Shown piece by piece: positions 53,586 through 61,708 of a stretch of 64,000 nt of DNA. This stretch comes from CAIKZZ01 sp035524595 (GTDB lineage Bacteria; Pseudomonadota; Gammaproteobacteria; Steroidobacterales; Steroidobacteraceae). The translations under genes were made by a program, and so were the position numbers. The notes beneath the pieces are model-generated. The model worked only from the letters and a program-made list of their open reading frames with translations. It was not told the DNA's origin and did not search any database. The stretch covers positions 1 to 64,000 of the forward strand of contig DATKOP010000100.1 of the NCBI GenBank assembly GCA_035524595.1. Reading direction: 5' to 3'. How positions within the stretch are numbered: the stretch's first letter is position 1; every line of letters starts with the position of its first letter.

Positions 53586-54884
53586 ATGAACACCACCGCC
53601 CGTTGCCGGATCGCAATACCGGCGCTGCTCGTCATCCTGGCGTCGATCGGGCCGGCCGGCGCCGCGCCCGCGGCCTCCGAGCGCCTGCTGCCGTCCGCGC
53701 CGCCGGCGTCGGTGGGCCTGTCCGGCGAGCGCCTCGCGCGGCTCGACGCCTACATGGCGGCGGAGATCGCCGCGCGGCGCAAGGCCGGCGTCGTGGTGCT
53801 GGTCGCGCGCCACGGCAAGGTCGCCTACTTCAAGGCCTACGGCGAGGCCGACGCCGAGAGCCACCGGCCGATGCGCACCGACGCCATGTTCCGGCTGCAG
53901 TCGATGACCAAGCCCATCACCAGCGTCGCGCTGCTGACCCTCTACGAACAGGGCAAGTTCGAGCTGTCGGATCCGCTGTCGAAGTACATCCCGGCGTTCA
54001 AGGACATGAAGGTCCTGAAGGCCGTCGGCGCCGGACCCGGGGCCGGTGGCGCGGCCGAGTACGAGGCTGCCGCGCGGCCGATCACGGTCGAGGACGTGCT
54101 GCGCCACACGGCCGGCTTCAGCTACGGCTACTTCGGCGACACGCCGGTGGACCGGGCCTACCGGGCCGCCGACCTCGCCTACAACGAGCAGCTGCCGCTC
54201 AAGGACTTCACCGCCAAGCTCGCGGCGCTGCCGCTGCTCTACCAGCCGGGCACGCACTGGCACTACAGCTTCGCGCACGACGTGCAGGCCTACCTCGTCG
54301 AGGTGCTGTCGGGCATGCCCTTCGACGCGTACTGCGAGAAGGCCATCTTCGGCCCGCTCGGCATGCACGACACGGTGTTCGGCGTGCCGCCCGAGCGCAA
54401 GGCGCGCTTCGCCTCGATCTACCACCCCGACGCCGACGGGCGCATCCTGCCGGGCGACAACTTCGGGCCGGACAGCTACGCGCGCTTCACCGGCCACCCC
54501 TACGGCGGGGCGAGCCTGTCGTCGACGCCGATGGACTACCTGCGCTTCGCGCAGATGCTGCTGAACGGCGGCCGGCTCGGCGACGTGCGGATCCTGAGCC
54601 GCAAGACCGTCGAGCTGATGACGGCCGACCACCTGGCACCGGCGATCGCCCCGGTCGCCCCCGGGCTCGGCTACGGCCTCGGCGTCGGCGTGCTGACAAG
54701 CCCGGCCGAGAACGGCTCGCTCGGCACCGCCGGGCAGTTCACCTGGGGCGGCTACGCCACCACGAGCTTCATCATCGACCCGAAGGAGCAGCTGGTGGCG
54801 ATGGTGTTCGCGCAGTACCAGCCGTCGGACTTCGAGTTCCGCAACCGGACGATGAACCTGATCTACCAGGCGATCGCCGACTGA
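53586..54884 (+). CDS. Exported serine hydrolase of the beta-lactamase/esterase family
   Basis: A 432-residue class-C-beta-lactamase-like hydrolase (beta-lactamase-fold esterase, EstB type). Signal peptide: RIAIPALLVILASIGPAGAA, cleavage after GAA. The catalytic S-x-x-K is S106-M-T-K109 in RLQSMTKPITS; the YSF in HWHYSFAHDVQAYLVE provides the Tyr. It probably hydrolyses an ester, amide or peptide in the periplasm; true beta-lactam activity is uncommon in this branch. ATG 53586 begins the signal peptide directly. The gene is alone between an MFS gene and the convergent enolase-like gene. Confidence 0.9.
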   Translation: MNTTARCRIAIPALLVILASIGPAGAAPAASERLLPSAPPASVGLSGERLARLDAYMAAEIAARRKAGVVVLVARHGKVAYFKAYGEADAESHRPMRTDAMFRLQSMTKPITSVALLTLYEQGKFELSDPLSKYIPAFKDMKVLKAVGAGPGAGGAAEYEAAARPITVEDVLRHTAGFSYGYFGDTPVDRAYRAADLAYNEQLPLKDFTAKLAALPLLYQPGTHWHYSFAHDVQAYLVEVLSGMPFDAYCEKAIFGPLGMHDTVFGVPPERKARFASIYHPDADGRILPGDNFGPDSYARFTGHPYGGASLSSTPMDYLRFAQMLLNGGRLGDVRILSRKTVELMTADHLAPAIAPVAPGLGYGLGVGVLTSPAENGSLGTAGQFTWGGYATTSFIIDPKEQLVAMVFAQYQPSDFEFRNRTMNLIYQAIAD

Positions 54885-54899
54885 CGGCGGCCGCCCGGC

Positions 54900-56051
54900 T
54901 CAGCCCACCCGGGTGCGGGCGAGCGCGGCCTCGTCGAGGGCGTAGCCGAGGCCCGGCAGCTCGCCGAGGTCGATCCAGCCGCCGGCGTCGACGCGCAGCG
55001 GCACCGCCATCATGAAGTCGCGCCGCTCGAGGCCCCACTCCGGCGGATCGTAGGGATACTCGAGCCACGGCGCGTCGACGAGGCCGCCCACCAGGTGCGC
55101 ATTGGCCGTGAGTCCCATGCCGTTGGTCCAGGTGTGCGGCGTGAACGCGAGGTTGTGCTCCTGCGCCATCAGCGCGACGCGCCGCAGCCCGGTGATGCCG
55201 CCCACCAGCGCCGCGTCCGGCTGCAGGACGTCGAGGCAGCCGCCGTCGATCAGGTCGCGGAACTCGTGCAGCTGGCGGGTCATCTCGCCGCCCGCGATGC
55301 GCACCGCGGTCGCCTGCCTGAGCGCCCGCATGCCGGCGTGGTCGCCGCGGTGCAGCGGCTCCTCCATCCAGTAGACGCCGAGCCGCTCGAGCTCGCGCGC
55401 CACCGCGAGCGCGTCCTTGAAGGTCCAGGGCGACTCGGTGTCCCACGGCATGCGCCAGCCCTGGTTGCAGTCGACCATGAGCTCGAGGCGGGACCCGACG
55501 CGGGCGCGCACCGCCTCGAGCGCCCGGATGTCCTCGCGCCAGTCGCCGCGGTGGAAGCGGATCTTCAGCGCCGGGAATCCCTGCGCCAGCATCTCGGCGC
55601 CGCACTCGGCGAGCGCGGCCGGGTCGCGCAGCGTGCCGCTCGAGGCATAGGCGCGCACGCGCCGCGACAGGCCGCCGAGCAGCTTCCAGCAGGGCTGGCC
55701 GGTGATCTTGCCGGCCAGGTCCCAGAGCGCGAGGTCGAGCGGCCAGCAGCGGCCGTAGTGGAAGTCGATGTTGGCGAGCACGCGCTGGTGGCGCTCGAGC
55801 GCGAGCGCGTCCTGGCCCACGAACAGCGGCTCGTGGCCGGCGAAGCCGACCATCAGGTCGCCCGAGCCGAGGCCGACGAGGCCGGTGTCGGTGCGCACCC
55901 GTACCACGGTCGCGTCGAACTGCGTGCGCGGCTTAGTGTCCCAGCTGGCGTGGAACGGCGGCTGGAAGTGCAGCCGGTGCTGGCTCACCTCGATCGCGCT
56001 GATGCGGTGCTCGGCCGCGGCCGGCGCGCGCGGCTCCTCTCGGGCGTTCAC
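54900..56051 (-). CDS. Enolase-superfamily (mandelate racemase-like) dehydratase
   Basis: A 383-residue enolase-superfamily protein with a complete metal site: LMVDCNQGW (Asp), YWMEEPLHRGD (Glu) and RIAGGEMTRQ (Glu). The general-base strand reads ALKIRFHRGD (K-x-R) and the His face TPHTWTNGMGL. It belongs to the mandelate-racemase subgroup; sugar-acid dehydratases and racemases are typical, substrate unknown. GTG 56051 overlaps the stop of the ALDH gene (GTGA). It ends the operon ADH-ALDH-this gene and converges with the hydrolase gene. Its intact metal site contrasts with the other enolase-like protein at 18231. Confidence 0.9.
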   Translation of the reverse strand: MNAREEPRAPAAAEHRISAIEVSQHRLHFQPPFHASWDTKPRTQFDATVVRVRTDTGLVGLGSGDLMVGFAGHEPLFVGQDALALERHQRVLANIDFHYGRCWPLDLALWDLAGKITGQPCWKLLGGLSRRVRAYASSGTLRDPAALAECGAEMLAQGFPALKIRFHRGDWREDIRALEAVRARVGSRLELMVDCNQGWRMPWDTESPWTFKDALAVARELERLGVYWMEEPLHRGDHAGMRALRQATAVRIAGGEMTRQLHEFRDLIDGGCLDVLQPDAALVGGITGLRRVALMAQEHNLAFTPHTWTNGMGLTANAHLVGGLVDAPWLEYPYDPPEWGLERRDFMMAVPLRVDAGGWIDLGELPGLGYALDEAALARTRVG

Positions 56052-57553
56052 CGGTAGGCCGTCCAGATGGTCTTGAGGTCGGTGTACTTGTCGATCGCGT
56101 GCGGCGAGCGGTCGCGGCCGAAGCCGGACTGCTTGAAGCCGCCGAACGGCGTCGCCAGCGAGGAGCGGTCGTAGGTGTTGACCCAGACGGTGCCGCCGCG
56201 CAGCGCGTTCGACAGCCGGTGCGCGACGTTGATGTCGGCGGTCCAGACCGCGGCCGCGAGGCCGTAGATCGTGTCGTTGGCCTCCTTGAGCGCCTGCGCC
56301 TCGTCGCGGAAGGTCGAGACCGTCAGCACCGGCCCGAAGATCTCGTCGCGGGCGACGCGCATCGCCGGCCGCACGCCGTCGAGCAAGGTGGCCTCGACGT
56401 AGTAGCCGCCGCTGTCGGCGAACGCGCGGCGGCCGCCGAAGGCGATGCGCGCCCCGTCGGCGACCCCGGACTCGATGTAGCCGAGCACCCGACCGAGGTG
56501 GCCCTCGTCGATCAGCGCGCCCATCTGCGTCGCGGGATCGAAGGGGTGGCCGAGCGTGATGGTCTTCGCGACCCGCTCGATCGCCGCGACCAGGGCCTCG
56601 CGGGCGGGCTCCGCGACCAGCACGCGCGAGCCGGCGTGGCAGGTCTCGCCCATGTTGTAGTAGATGCCCCAGGCGATGCCGGCGGCGGCCGCCTCGAGGT
56701 CGGCGTCGGCCATGACGACGTGCGGGCTCTTGCCGCCGCACTCGAGCGCGACGCGCTTCAGGTTCGACTCGCCGGCGTAGCGCATCATCAGCTTGCCGAC
56801 CTCGGTCGAGCCCGTGAAGCTGATCATGTCGACGTCCGGGTGCAGCCCGAGCGGCCGGCCGGCCTCCTCGCCGTAGCCCGGCACGACGTTGAGCACGCCG
56901 CGCGGCAGACCGGCCGCGAGGCCGAGCTCGGCGAGGCGGATCGCCGTCAGCGGCGACTGCTCGGCGGGCTTCAGGACCACCGAGTTGCCGGCCAGCAGCG
57001 CCGGGCCCAGCTTCCACGCGCTGATGATCAGCGGGTAGTTCCACGGCACGACCGCGCCGACGACGCCGAGCGGCTCGCGGCGGATCAGCGCCGTCTCCTG
57101 CGGGCCGGTCGGCGCGATCTCGTCGTACAGCTTGTCGGCGAACTCGGCGTAGTAGGCGATGCAGTCGGCGGCGAACGGCACGTCGACGTTGACGGAGTTC
57201 AGGATCGGCTTGCCGACGTCGAGCGTCTCGAGCAGCGCCAGCCGCTCGAGGTCGCCGCGGATCAGCTCGGCGAAGCGCAGCAGCACGCGCTTGCGCTCCT
57301 TCGGGTCGGTGCGGCGCCAGTCGCCGCGCTCGTAGGCGGCGCGTGCGGCGGCGACCGCGGCGTCGACGTCGGCGGTCTCGCAGCGCGCCACGCGGGCGAT
57401 CACCCGGCCGTCGATCGGGCTGACGTCGTCGAATGTGCGGCCGCTGTGTGCAGCGACGTAGGCGCCATCGATGAAGGCCCGGCCCTCGATCGCGAGCGCC
57501 GCGGCCTTGGCCTGCCATGCCGCACGGTCGCGGCCCGGGAGAGTGTCGCTCAC
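56048..57553 (-). CDS. NAD(P)-dependent aldehyde dehydrogenase (PuuC/BetB-like)
   Basis: A 501-residue aldehyde dehydrogenase. Catalytic Cys305 in MGETCHAGSRVL, Glu271 in VALECGGKSP, coenzyme site VPWNYPLIISAWKLGPALLAG. It is most like enzymes for gamma-glutamyl-aminobutyraldehyde, aminobutyraldehyde or betaine aldehyde. GTG 57553 starts four bases after the stop of the alcohol dehydrogenase gene, and the stop overlaps the start of the enolase-like gene, so the three form a tight minus-strand operon. The pair ADH plus ALDH would take an alcohol to the acid. Confidence 0.93.
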   Translation of the reverse strand: MSDTLPGRDRAAWQAKAAALAIEGRAFIDGAYVAAHSGRTFDDVSPIDGRVIARVARCETADVDAAVAAARAAYERGDWRRTDPKERKRVLLRFAELIRGDLERLALLETLDVGKPILNSVNVDVPFAADCIAYYAEFADKLYDEIAPTGPQETALIRREPLGVVGAVVPWNYPLIISAWKLGPALLAGNSVVLKPAEQSPLTAIRLAELGLAAGLPRGVLNVVPGYGEEAGRPLGLHPDVDMISFTGSTEVGKLMMRYAGESNLKRVALECGGKSPHVVMADADLEAAAAGIAWGIYYNMGETCHAGSRVLVAEPAREALVAAIERVAKTITLGHPFDPATQMGALIDEGHLGRVLGYIESGVADGARIAFGGRRAFADSGGYYVEATLLDGVRPAMRVARDEIFGPVLTVSTFRDEAQALKEANDTIYGLAAAVWTADINVAHRLSNALRGGTVWVNTYDRSSLATPFGGFKQSGFGRDRSPHAIDKYTDLKTIWTAYR

Positions 57554-57557
57554 GGCG

Positions 57558-58715
57558 TCACCGTGCGCCCAGGACCGCGGTCGCGAAGGTCAGCAGGTCC
57601 GCGTCGGCCACCGGGCGGCGGTTCGAGCGCCGCATCGCCTCGTTCTCGGGACGCGCCATCTGCCGCGCGAGCGCGGCGGCCGTGACCCCGTCGTGGCCCT
57701 CGCCGGCGAGCGACACCTTGACGCCGGCCTGGCGCAGCAGCCGGTCGAACGCCTCGGGCAGGCGCCGCGCGTCGGCGCCCGCGCCCATGAGCGCCGCGAC
57801 CGCCGCGAAGCGCCCGTCGGCGTCCGCCTCGCAGTTCCAGGCGAGCGTCGCCCTGAGCGCGAGCCCCACCGCGCGGCCGTGGTGCACGGGGCGCAGCGAG
57901 GCGAGCGCGTGGCCGATGTTGTGCGCGATCGCCGTGCCGCAGTTGTCGATGCCGATGCCGGCCAGCGTCGCCGCCCACTGCAGCGCGGCGCGCGCCTCGA
58001 GGTCGCGCGGCGACTCGACCGCACGCGTGAGGTGCCTGACGATGAGCCGGATCGCCTGGTGGCAGTACAGGTCGTTGGCGGCGTTCGCGTTGGCGTTGGT
58101 CGACGCCTCGATCGCGTGCACCAGCGCGTCGATGCCGGTGGCCGCGGTCAGCGCCGCCGGCAGGGCGGTGGTCAGCTCCGGATCCAGCACGATCAGCGCA
58201 GGCTTGAGCTCGTCGCCCCACAGCCAGACCTTGGCGCCGGAGGGGTCCGCGAGCACCGCGGTGCGGGTCGCCTCGGAGCCCGTGCCGGAGGTCGTCGGCA
58301 CGCACACCGCGACGAGCCGCGTCGCGGGAAAGGGGTTGGCGCAGAGGCCGTAGTGCGCGGCGCCGGCCGAGCCGCCGGCGATGCCGGCGATGGCCTTGCC
58401 GACGTCCAGCGCCGAGCCGCCGCCGAGCGCGACCACCGCCGCGGCGCGCTCGCGGCGCGCGAGCAGCACGGCCGCGTCGACCTGGGCCATGGTCGGATCG
58501 CTCTTGATGTCCGTGAACGGCACGACGCCGAAGCCCGCGGCGGCGAGCGAGGCCGCGGCGGCGTCGACGTAGCCGGCCGGCTTGAGGCCCGGGTCCGCCG
58601 CCAGCAGCACCGGGCTCGCGCGCGGCACGCGCCCGGCCAGGCTCTCGCCGAGCGTCTGCAGGGCGCCCGCGCCCTGCACGATGTCCGGAACCCGGGCCAG
58701 CGAAACGGTACTCAT
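57558..58715 (-). CDS. Iron-containing (group III) alcohol dehydrogenase
   Basis: A 385-residue Fe-dependent alcohol dehydrogenase. The NAD-binding loop AVVALGGGSALDVGKAIA and VPTTSGTGSEAT are typical; metal ligands include Asp in the TGIDALVHAIEA region and His in AHNIGHALASL and VHHGRAVGL. It interconverts an alcohol and an aldehyde with NAD(P). ATG 58715 gives MSTVSLARVPDIVQGAG; the frame is open upstream but without coding character. It is the first gene of the operon with the ALDH and the enolase-like gene and diverges from the LysR regulator across 316 bases. Confidence 0.92.
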   Translation of the reverse strand: MSTVSLARVPDIVQGAGALQTLGESLAGRVPRASPVLLAADPGLKPAGYVDAAAASLAAAGFGVVPFTDIKSDPTMAQVDAAVLLARRERAAAVVALGGGSALDVGKAIAGIAGGSAGAAHYGLCANPFPATRLVAVCVPTTSGTGSEATRTAVLADPSGAKVWLWGDELKPALIVLDPELTTALPAALTAATGIDALVHAIEASTNANANAANDLYCHQAIRLIVRHLTRAVESPRDLEARAALQWAATLAGIGIDNCGTAIAHNIGHALASLRPVHHGRAVGLALRATLAWNCEADADGRFAAVAALMGAGADARRLPEAFDRLLRQAGVKVSLAGEGHDGVTAAALARQMARPENEAMRRSNRRPVADADLLTFATAVLGAR

Positions 58716-59031
58716 GGCTTCCTCGGCGGGTCGCGCGGCGCGGCAGGCGCGGGGTCTAGGGACACGACGCCGGCCGCGCGGCGGCGCCCGGCGGCGGGGG
58801 CCGCCGCCGGCGTCCATCCGGGGGGCGCCGGACCGGCGCAAGACTTCCACAAGTGGCGCGGGCGTAGAAGCCGAGAAAATGCATCGCCGCCATCGAAAAT
58901 AGGCATTGGCAAGCGCGCGGGCCTTGCCCCACCCTGAGCACGCCCGGGCCGGGACCGGCCGCCCCAGCCAACGCACCGCACCACGTAGAATGGCGGCCGC
59001 CGCGGCGGGCCGGTGCCCCCGAGGAGGACCG
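58716..59031. promoter_or_regulatory. Divergent intergenic region (ADH operon / LysR gene)
   Basis: A 316-base gap. Most is very GC-rich, but about 58865-58915 is relatively AT-rich (GAGAAAATGCATCG and CATCGAAAATAGGCAT), which is where a LysR-type site or the ADH promoter would be expected. A -10-like TAGAAT is at 58986-58991, 40 bases before the LysR ATG. No small gene is seen. Confidence 0.4.
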
Positions 59032-59997
59032 ATGGACCGAGTACGGATCGACCGACGCTGGCTGCCGCTGAACGCGCTGCGCGCCTTCGAGGCGGTGGCC
59101 AAGCACGGCAGCTTCACGGGCGCCGCCAATGCGCTGCTGATCTCGCAGAGCGCGCTGTCGCGGCACGTGATCTCGCTCGAGCGGCTGATCGGCGTGCAGC
59201 TGTTCGACCGCCGCCCGCACGCGCTCGTGCTGACGGCCGCCGGCCAGCACCTGCTGCCGGTGATCACGAAGTCGCTGGACCGGCTCGAGTACTCGCTCGA
59301 CGAGATCCGCCATGCCGGCGCGCCGGCGCTGCGCACGCTGCGGGTGCAGATGCCGCCGAGCTTCGCGCTGCACCTCGCGGTGCCGATCCTCAGGGACTTC
59401 CGCCGCGCCACCAGCGAGGTCGAGATCGACCTCGTCAGCCCCTACGGGGTCGGGCCGCCGCCCAACGACGTCGACGTCGCGGTCGTGTACTCCAAGCCGA
59501 CCGTCACCGACATGATCTCGGACCTCTTGTGGCCGGTGCGGCTCGGCATCCTCTGCCACCCGCAGCTCGCGGCGCGGCACGCGGGCAAGGACCTCGCCGG
59601 CTTCATCCGCGACAACGAGCTGATCCACGTGCGCATCGCCGACCTGCCGCGGCACCACATGTGGGCGCAGCTCGTGCGGCAGGCGAACCTGGGGGCGGTG
59701 CCCTTCGAGCGCGGCCTCGTGTTCGACACGGCGCTGCTGGCCGTGCAGTACGCGCTCTCCGGCGAGGGACTCGCGCTCGTCGACCTCAACCTGTTCCGCG
59801 AGGAGATCGCCGCCGGGCGGCTGCTGCGGCCCTTCGACGTGACGCTCGACGAGGGCTACGGCTACTACCTGATCACGCACCCGGAAGCGCTCAGCGACAC
59901 CGCGATCGCGCTGTTTCGCAGCTGGCTGATCGAGCACTTCGGGCCGCGCCCGGCGAGCGGGGAGCCGGCGGTGCGGCTGGCCGTCTCCAATGACTGA
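59032..59997 (+). CDS. LysR-family transcriptional regulator
   Basis: A 321-residue LysR regulator. Helix-turn-helix at about 12-70 (LPLNALRAFEAVAKHGSFTG, LISQSALSRHVISLERLIG), then the effector domain (LRVQMPPSFALHLAVPILRD). ATG 59032 has GAGGAGGACC right upstream, an optimal site. It probably controls the divergent ADH-ALDH-enolase operon, and perhaps the co-directional MttB/DMGDH-like genes downstream, 78 bases away past a strong hairpin. The N-terminal layout resembles GcvA, as does the other LysR protein at 23617. Confidence 0.92.
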   Translation: MDRVRIDRRWLPLNALRAFEAVAKHGSFTGAANALLISQSALSRHVISLERLIGVQLFDRRPHALVLTAAGQHLLPVITKSLDRLEYSLDEIRHAGAPALRTLRVQMPPSFALHLAVPILRDFRRATSEVEIDLVSPYGVGPPPNDVDVAVVYSKPTVTDMISDLLWPVRLGILCHPQLAARHAGKDLAGFIRDNELIHVRIADLPRHHMWAQLVRQANLGAVPFERGLVFDTALLAVQYALSGEGLALVDLNLFREEIAAGRLLRPFDVTLDEGYGYYLITHPEALSDTAIALFRSWLIEHFGPRPASGEPAVRLAVSND

Positions 59998-60014
59998 GGC
60001 GCGCGGCGCTCGCG

Positions 60015-60035
60015 GCCGGCGCGGGCCGCGCCGGC
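60015..60035 (+). terminator. GC-rich hairpin after the LysR gene
   Basis: GCCGGCGCG (60015-60023) pairs perfectly with CGCGCCGGC (60027-60035) around GGC, between the LysR stop and the MttB start. There is no T-run, so termination is only possible, not shown; it might instead be a stable leader structure for the next gene. Confidence 0.4.
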
Positions 60036-60075
60036 GGCTCCCCGCAACCATCGCCGCAAGCGGAGCCCGTCAGCC

Positions 60076-61632
60076 ATGACCGAGCGCGCCGATCGCGTCG
60101 AGCGCCGCCCCCGCCGCCGGGCGGCGGCGGCGGCCGCCCTGGGGCCGGCGGCCGACCGCTCGCGCGGCTACCGCCACCTGACGAACCCCTTCGAGCCGCT
60201 GAAGGTGTTCTCCGACGACCACGTCGCCGCGATCCACGCGGCCGCGCTCTCGATCCTCGAGGAGCAGGGCATGCGCGTGCTGCTGCCGGAGGCGCGCCGG
60301 CGCTACGCCGGCGGCGGCGCCAGCGTCGACGAGGCGAGCCAGATGGTGCGCATCGACCGCGGGCTGGTCGCGGCCTCGCTCGCCACCACGCCGCGCGAGT
60401 TCACGCTGCACGCCCGGGACGCCGAGTGGAACCTGCCGATCGGCGGCCGCAACGTCGTGTTCGCGCCGACCTCCGGCCCGCCGAACATCATGGACCTGAA
60501 GGGCGGGCGCCGTGCCGGCACCTTCGCCGACTTCGAGAACCTGATGAAGCTCACCCAGAGCTTCGACGTGCTGCACTCGCTCGGTGGCGGCGTCGAGCCG
60601 CAGGACGTGCCGGTGCACGTACGCCACCTCGAGACGACCCGCTCGATGCTGCTGCTGACCGACAAGGTGCCGCTCGTCTACGCGCGCGGCGCCGGCCAGA
60701 TCGCCGACAACTTCGAGATGATCCGCATCGCCTACGGCCTGAGCGAGGAGCAGTTCCGCTCGCGGCCGTACGCGAGCTGCGTCATCAACACGAACTCGCC
60801 GCTGCAGCTCGACATCCCGATGGCCGACGGCATCATCAACTTCGCGGCCGCCGGCCAGCCGTCGATCATCACGCCGTTCACGCTCGCGGGCGCCATGGCG
60901 CCGGTGACCGTCGCCGGGGCGCTGACGCTCGCGCACGCCGAGGCGCTCGCCGGGCTCGTGCTCGCGCAGATCGTGCGGCCCGGCGCGCCGATCATCTACG
61001 GCAGCTTCACCTCGAACGTCGACATGAAGTCGGGCTCGCCCGCCTTCGGCACCCCGGAGTACGTCAAGTCGTCGTTCGGCGCCGGCCAGCTCGCGCGCCA
61101 CGTCGGGCTGCCGTGGCGCTCCTCGAACGCGACCGCCTCGAACGCGCCGGACGCGCAGGCCGCCTACGAGTCGCAGATGAGCCTGTGGGGCGCGCTGCTC
61201 GGCGGCTGCAACTTCGTGCTGCACGCCGCCGGCTGGCTGGAGAGCGGGCTGTCGACCTCCTACGAGAAGTTCATCCTCGACGTCGAGATGCTGCAGATGT
61301 TCGCCGAGACCTTCCAGCCGCTCGGCGCGACGCCGGCCGACCTCGCGCTCGAGGCGGTGGCCGAGGTGGGCCCGAGCGGCCACTTCTTCGGCTGCGCGCA
61401 CACGATGGAGCGCTACCGGACCGCGTTCTATGCGCCGCTGGTCTCGGACTGGCGCAACTTCGGCCAGTGGACCGAGGCCGGCGCGCCGACCGCGACCGAG
61501 CGCGCGCACGGCATCTGGCAGGAGACGCTGGCGCGCTACGCGGCGCCGCTGCGCGACCCGGCGGTGGTCGAGGCGCTCGACGCCTTCGTCGCCCGGCGCA
61601 CCGCCGAGGGCGGCGCGCCGCCGGTGAGCTGA
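60076..61632 (+). CDS. MttB-family quaternary-amine methyltransferase homolog (non-pyrrolysine), copy 2
   Basis: A 518-residue paralog of the protein at 5475, sharing PTSGPPNIMDLKGGRRAGT, ITPFTLAGAMAPVTVAGALT, YGSFTSNVDMKSGSPAFGTP and SGHFFGCAHTMERYRTAFY. No amber codon interrupts the frame, so it is of the non-pyrrolysine kind, related to enzymes that demethylate glycine betaine and other quaternary amines. Sequence identity to copy 1 is only moderate, so different substrates are likely. ATG 60076 has GGAG about ten bases upstream. The DMGDH-like gene follows after 76 bases. No corrinoid protein or RamA-type activator is seen nearby. Confidence 0.9.
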   Translation: MTERADRVERRPRRRAAAAAALGPAADRSRGYRHLTNPFEPLKVFSDDHVAAIHAAALSILEEQGMRVLLPEARRRYAGGGASVDEASQMVRIDRGLVAASLATTPREFTLHARDAEWNLPIGGRNVVFAPTSGPPNIMDLKGGRRAGTFADFENLMKLTQSFDVLHSLGGGVEPQDVPVHVRHLETTRSMLLLTDKVPLVYARGAGQIADNFEMIRIAYGLSEEQFRSRPYASCVINTNSPLQLDIPMADGIINFAAAGQPSIITPFTLAGAMAPVTVAGALTLAHAEALAGLVLAQIVRPGAPIIYGSFTSNVDMKSGSPAFGTPEYVKSSFGAGQLARHVGLPWRSSNATASNAPDAQAAYESQMSLWGALLGGCNFVLHAAGWLESGLSTSYEKFILDVEMLQMFAETFQPLGATPADLALEAVAEVGPSGHFFGCAHTMERYRTAFYAPLVSDWRNFGQWTEAGAPTATERAHGIWQETLARYAAPLRDPAVVEALDAFVARRTAEGGAPPVS

Positions 61633-61708
61633 GCCCGGGCGCGGGCTTGCGGCGCGGCGCCCGGCGCGGCCGCGGACTCGGATTATTCGGCGTGACACGG
61701 GGATCGGT

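Noticed and set aside
53586..54884. Antibiotic-resistance beta-lactamase
   Set aside because: It has the S-x-x-K and Tyr motifs of the fold, but its length and pattern match esterase-like family members; resistance function cannot be supported.
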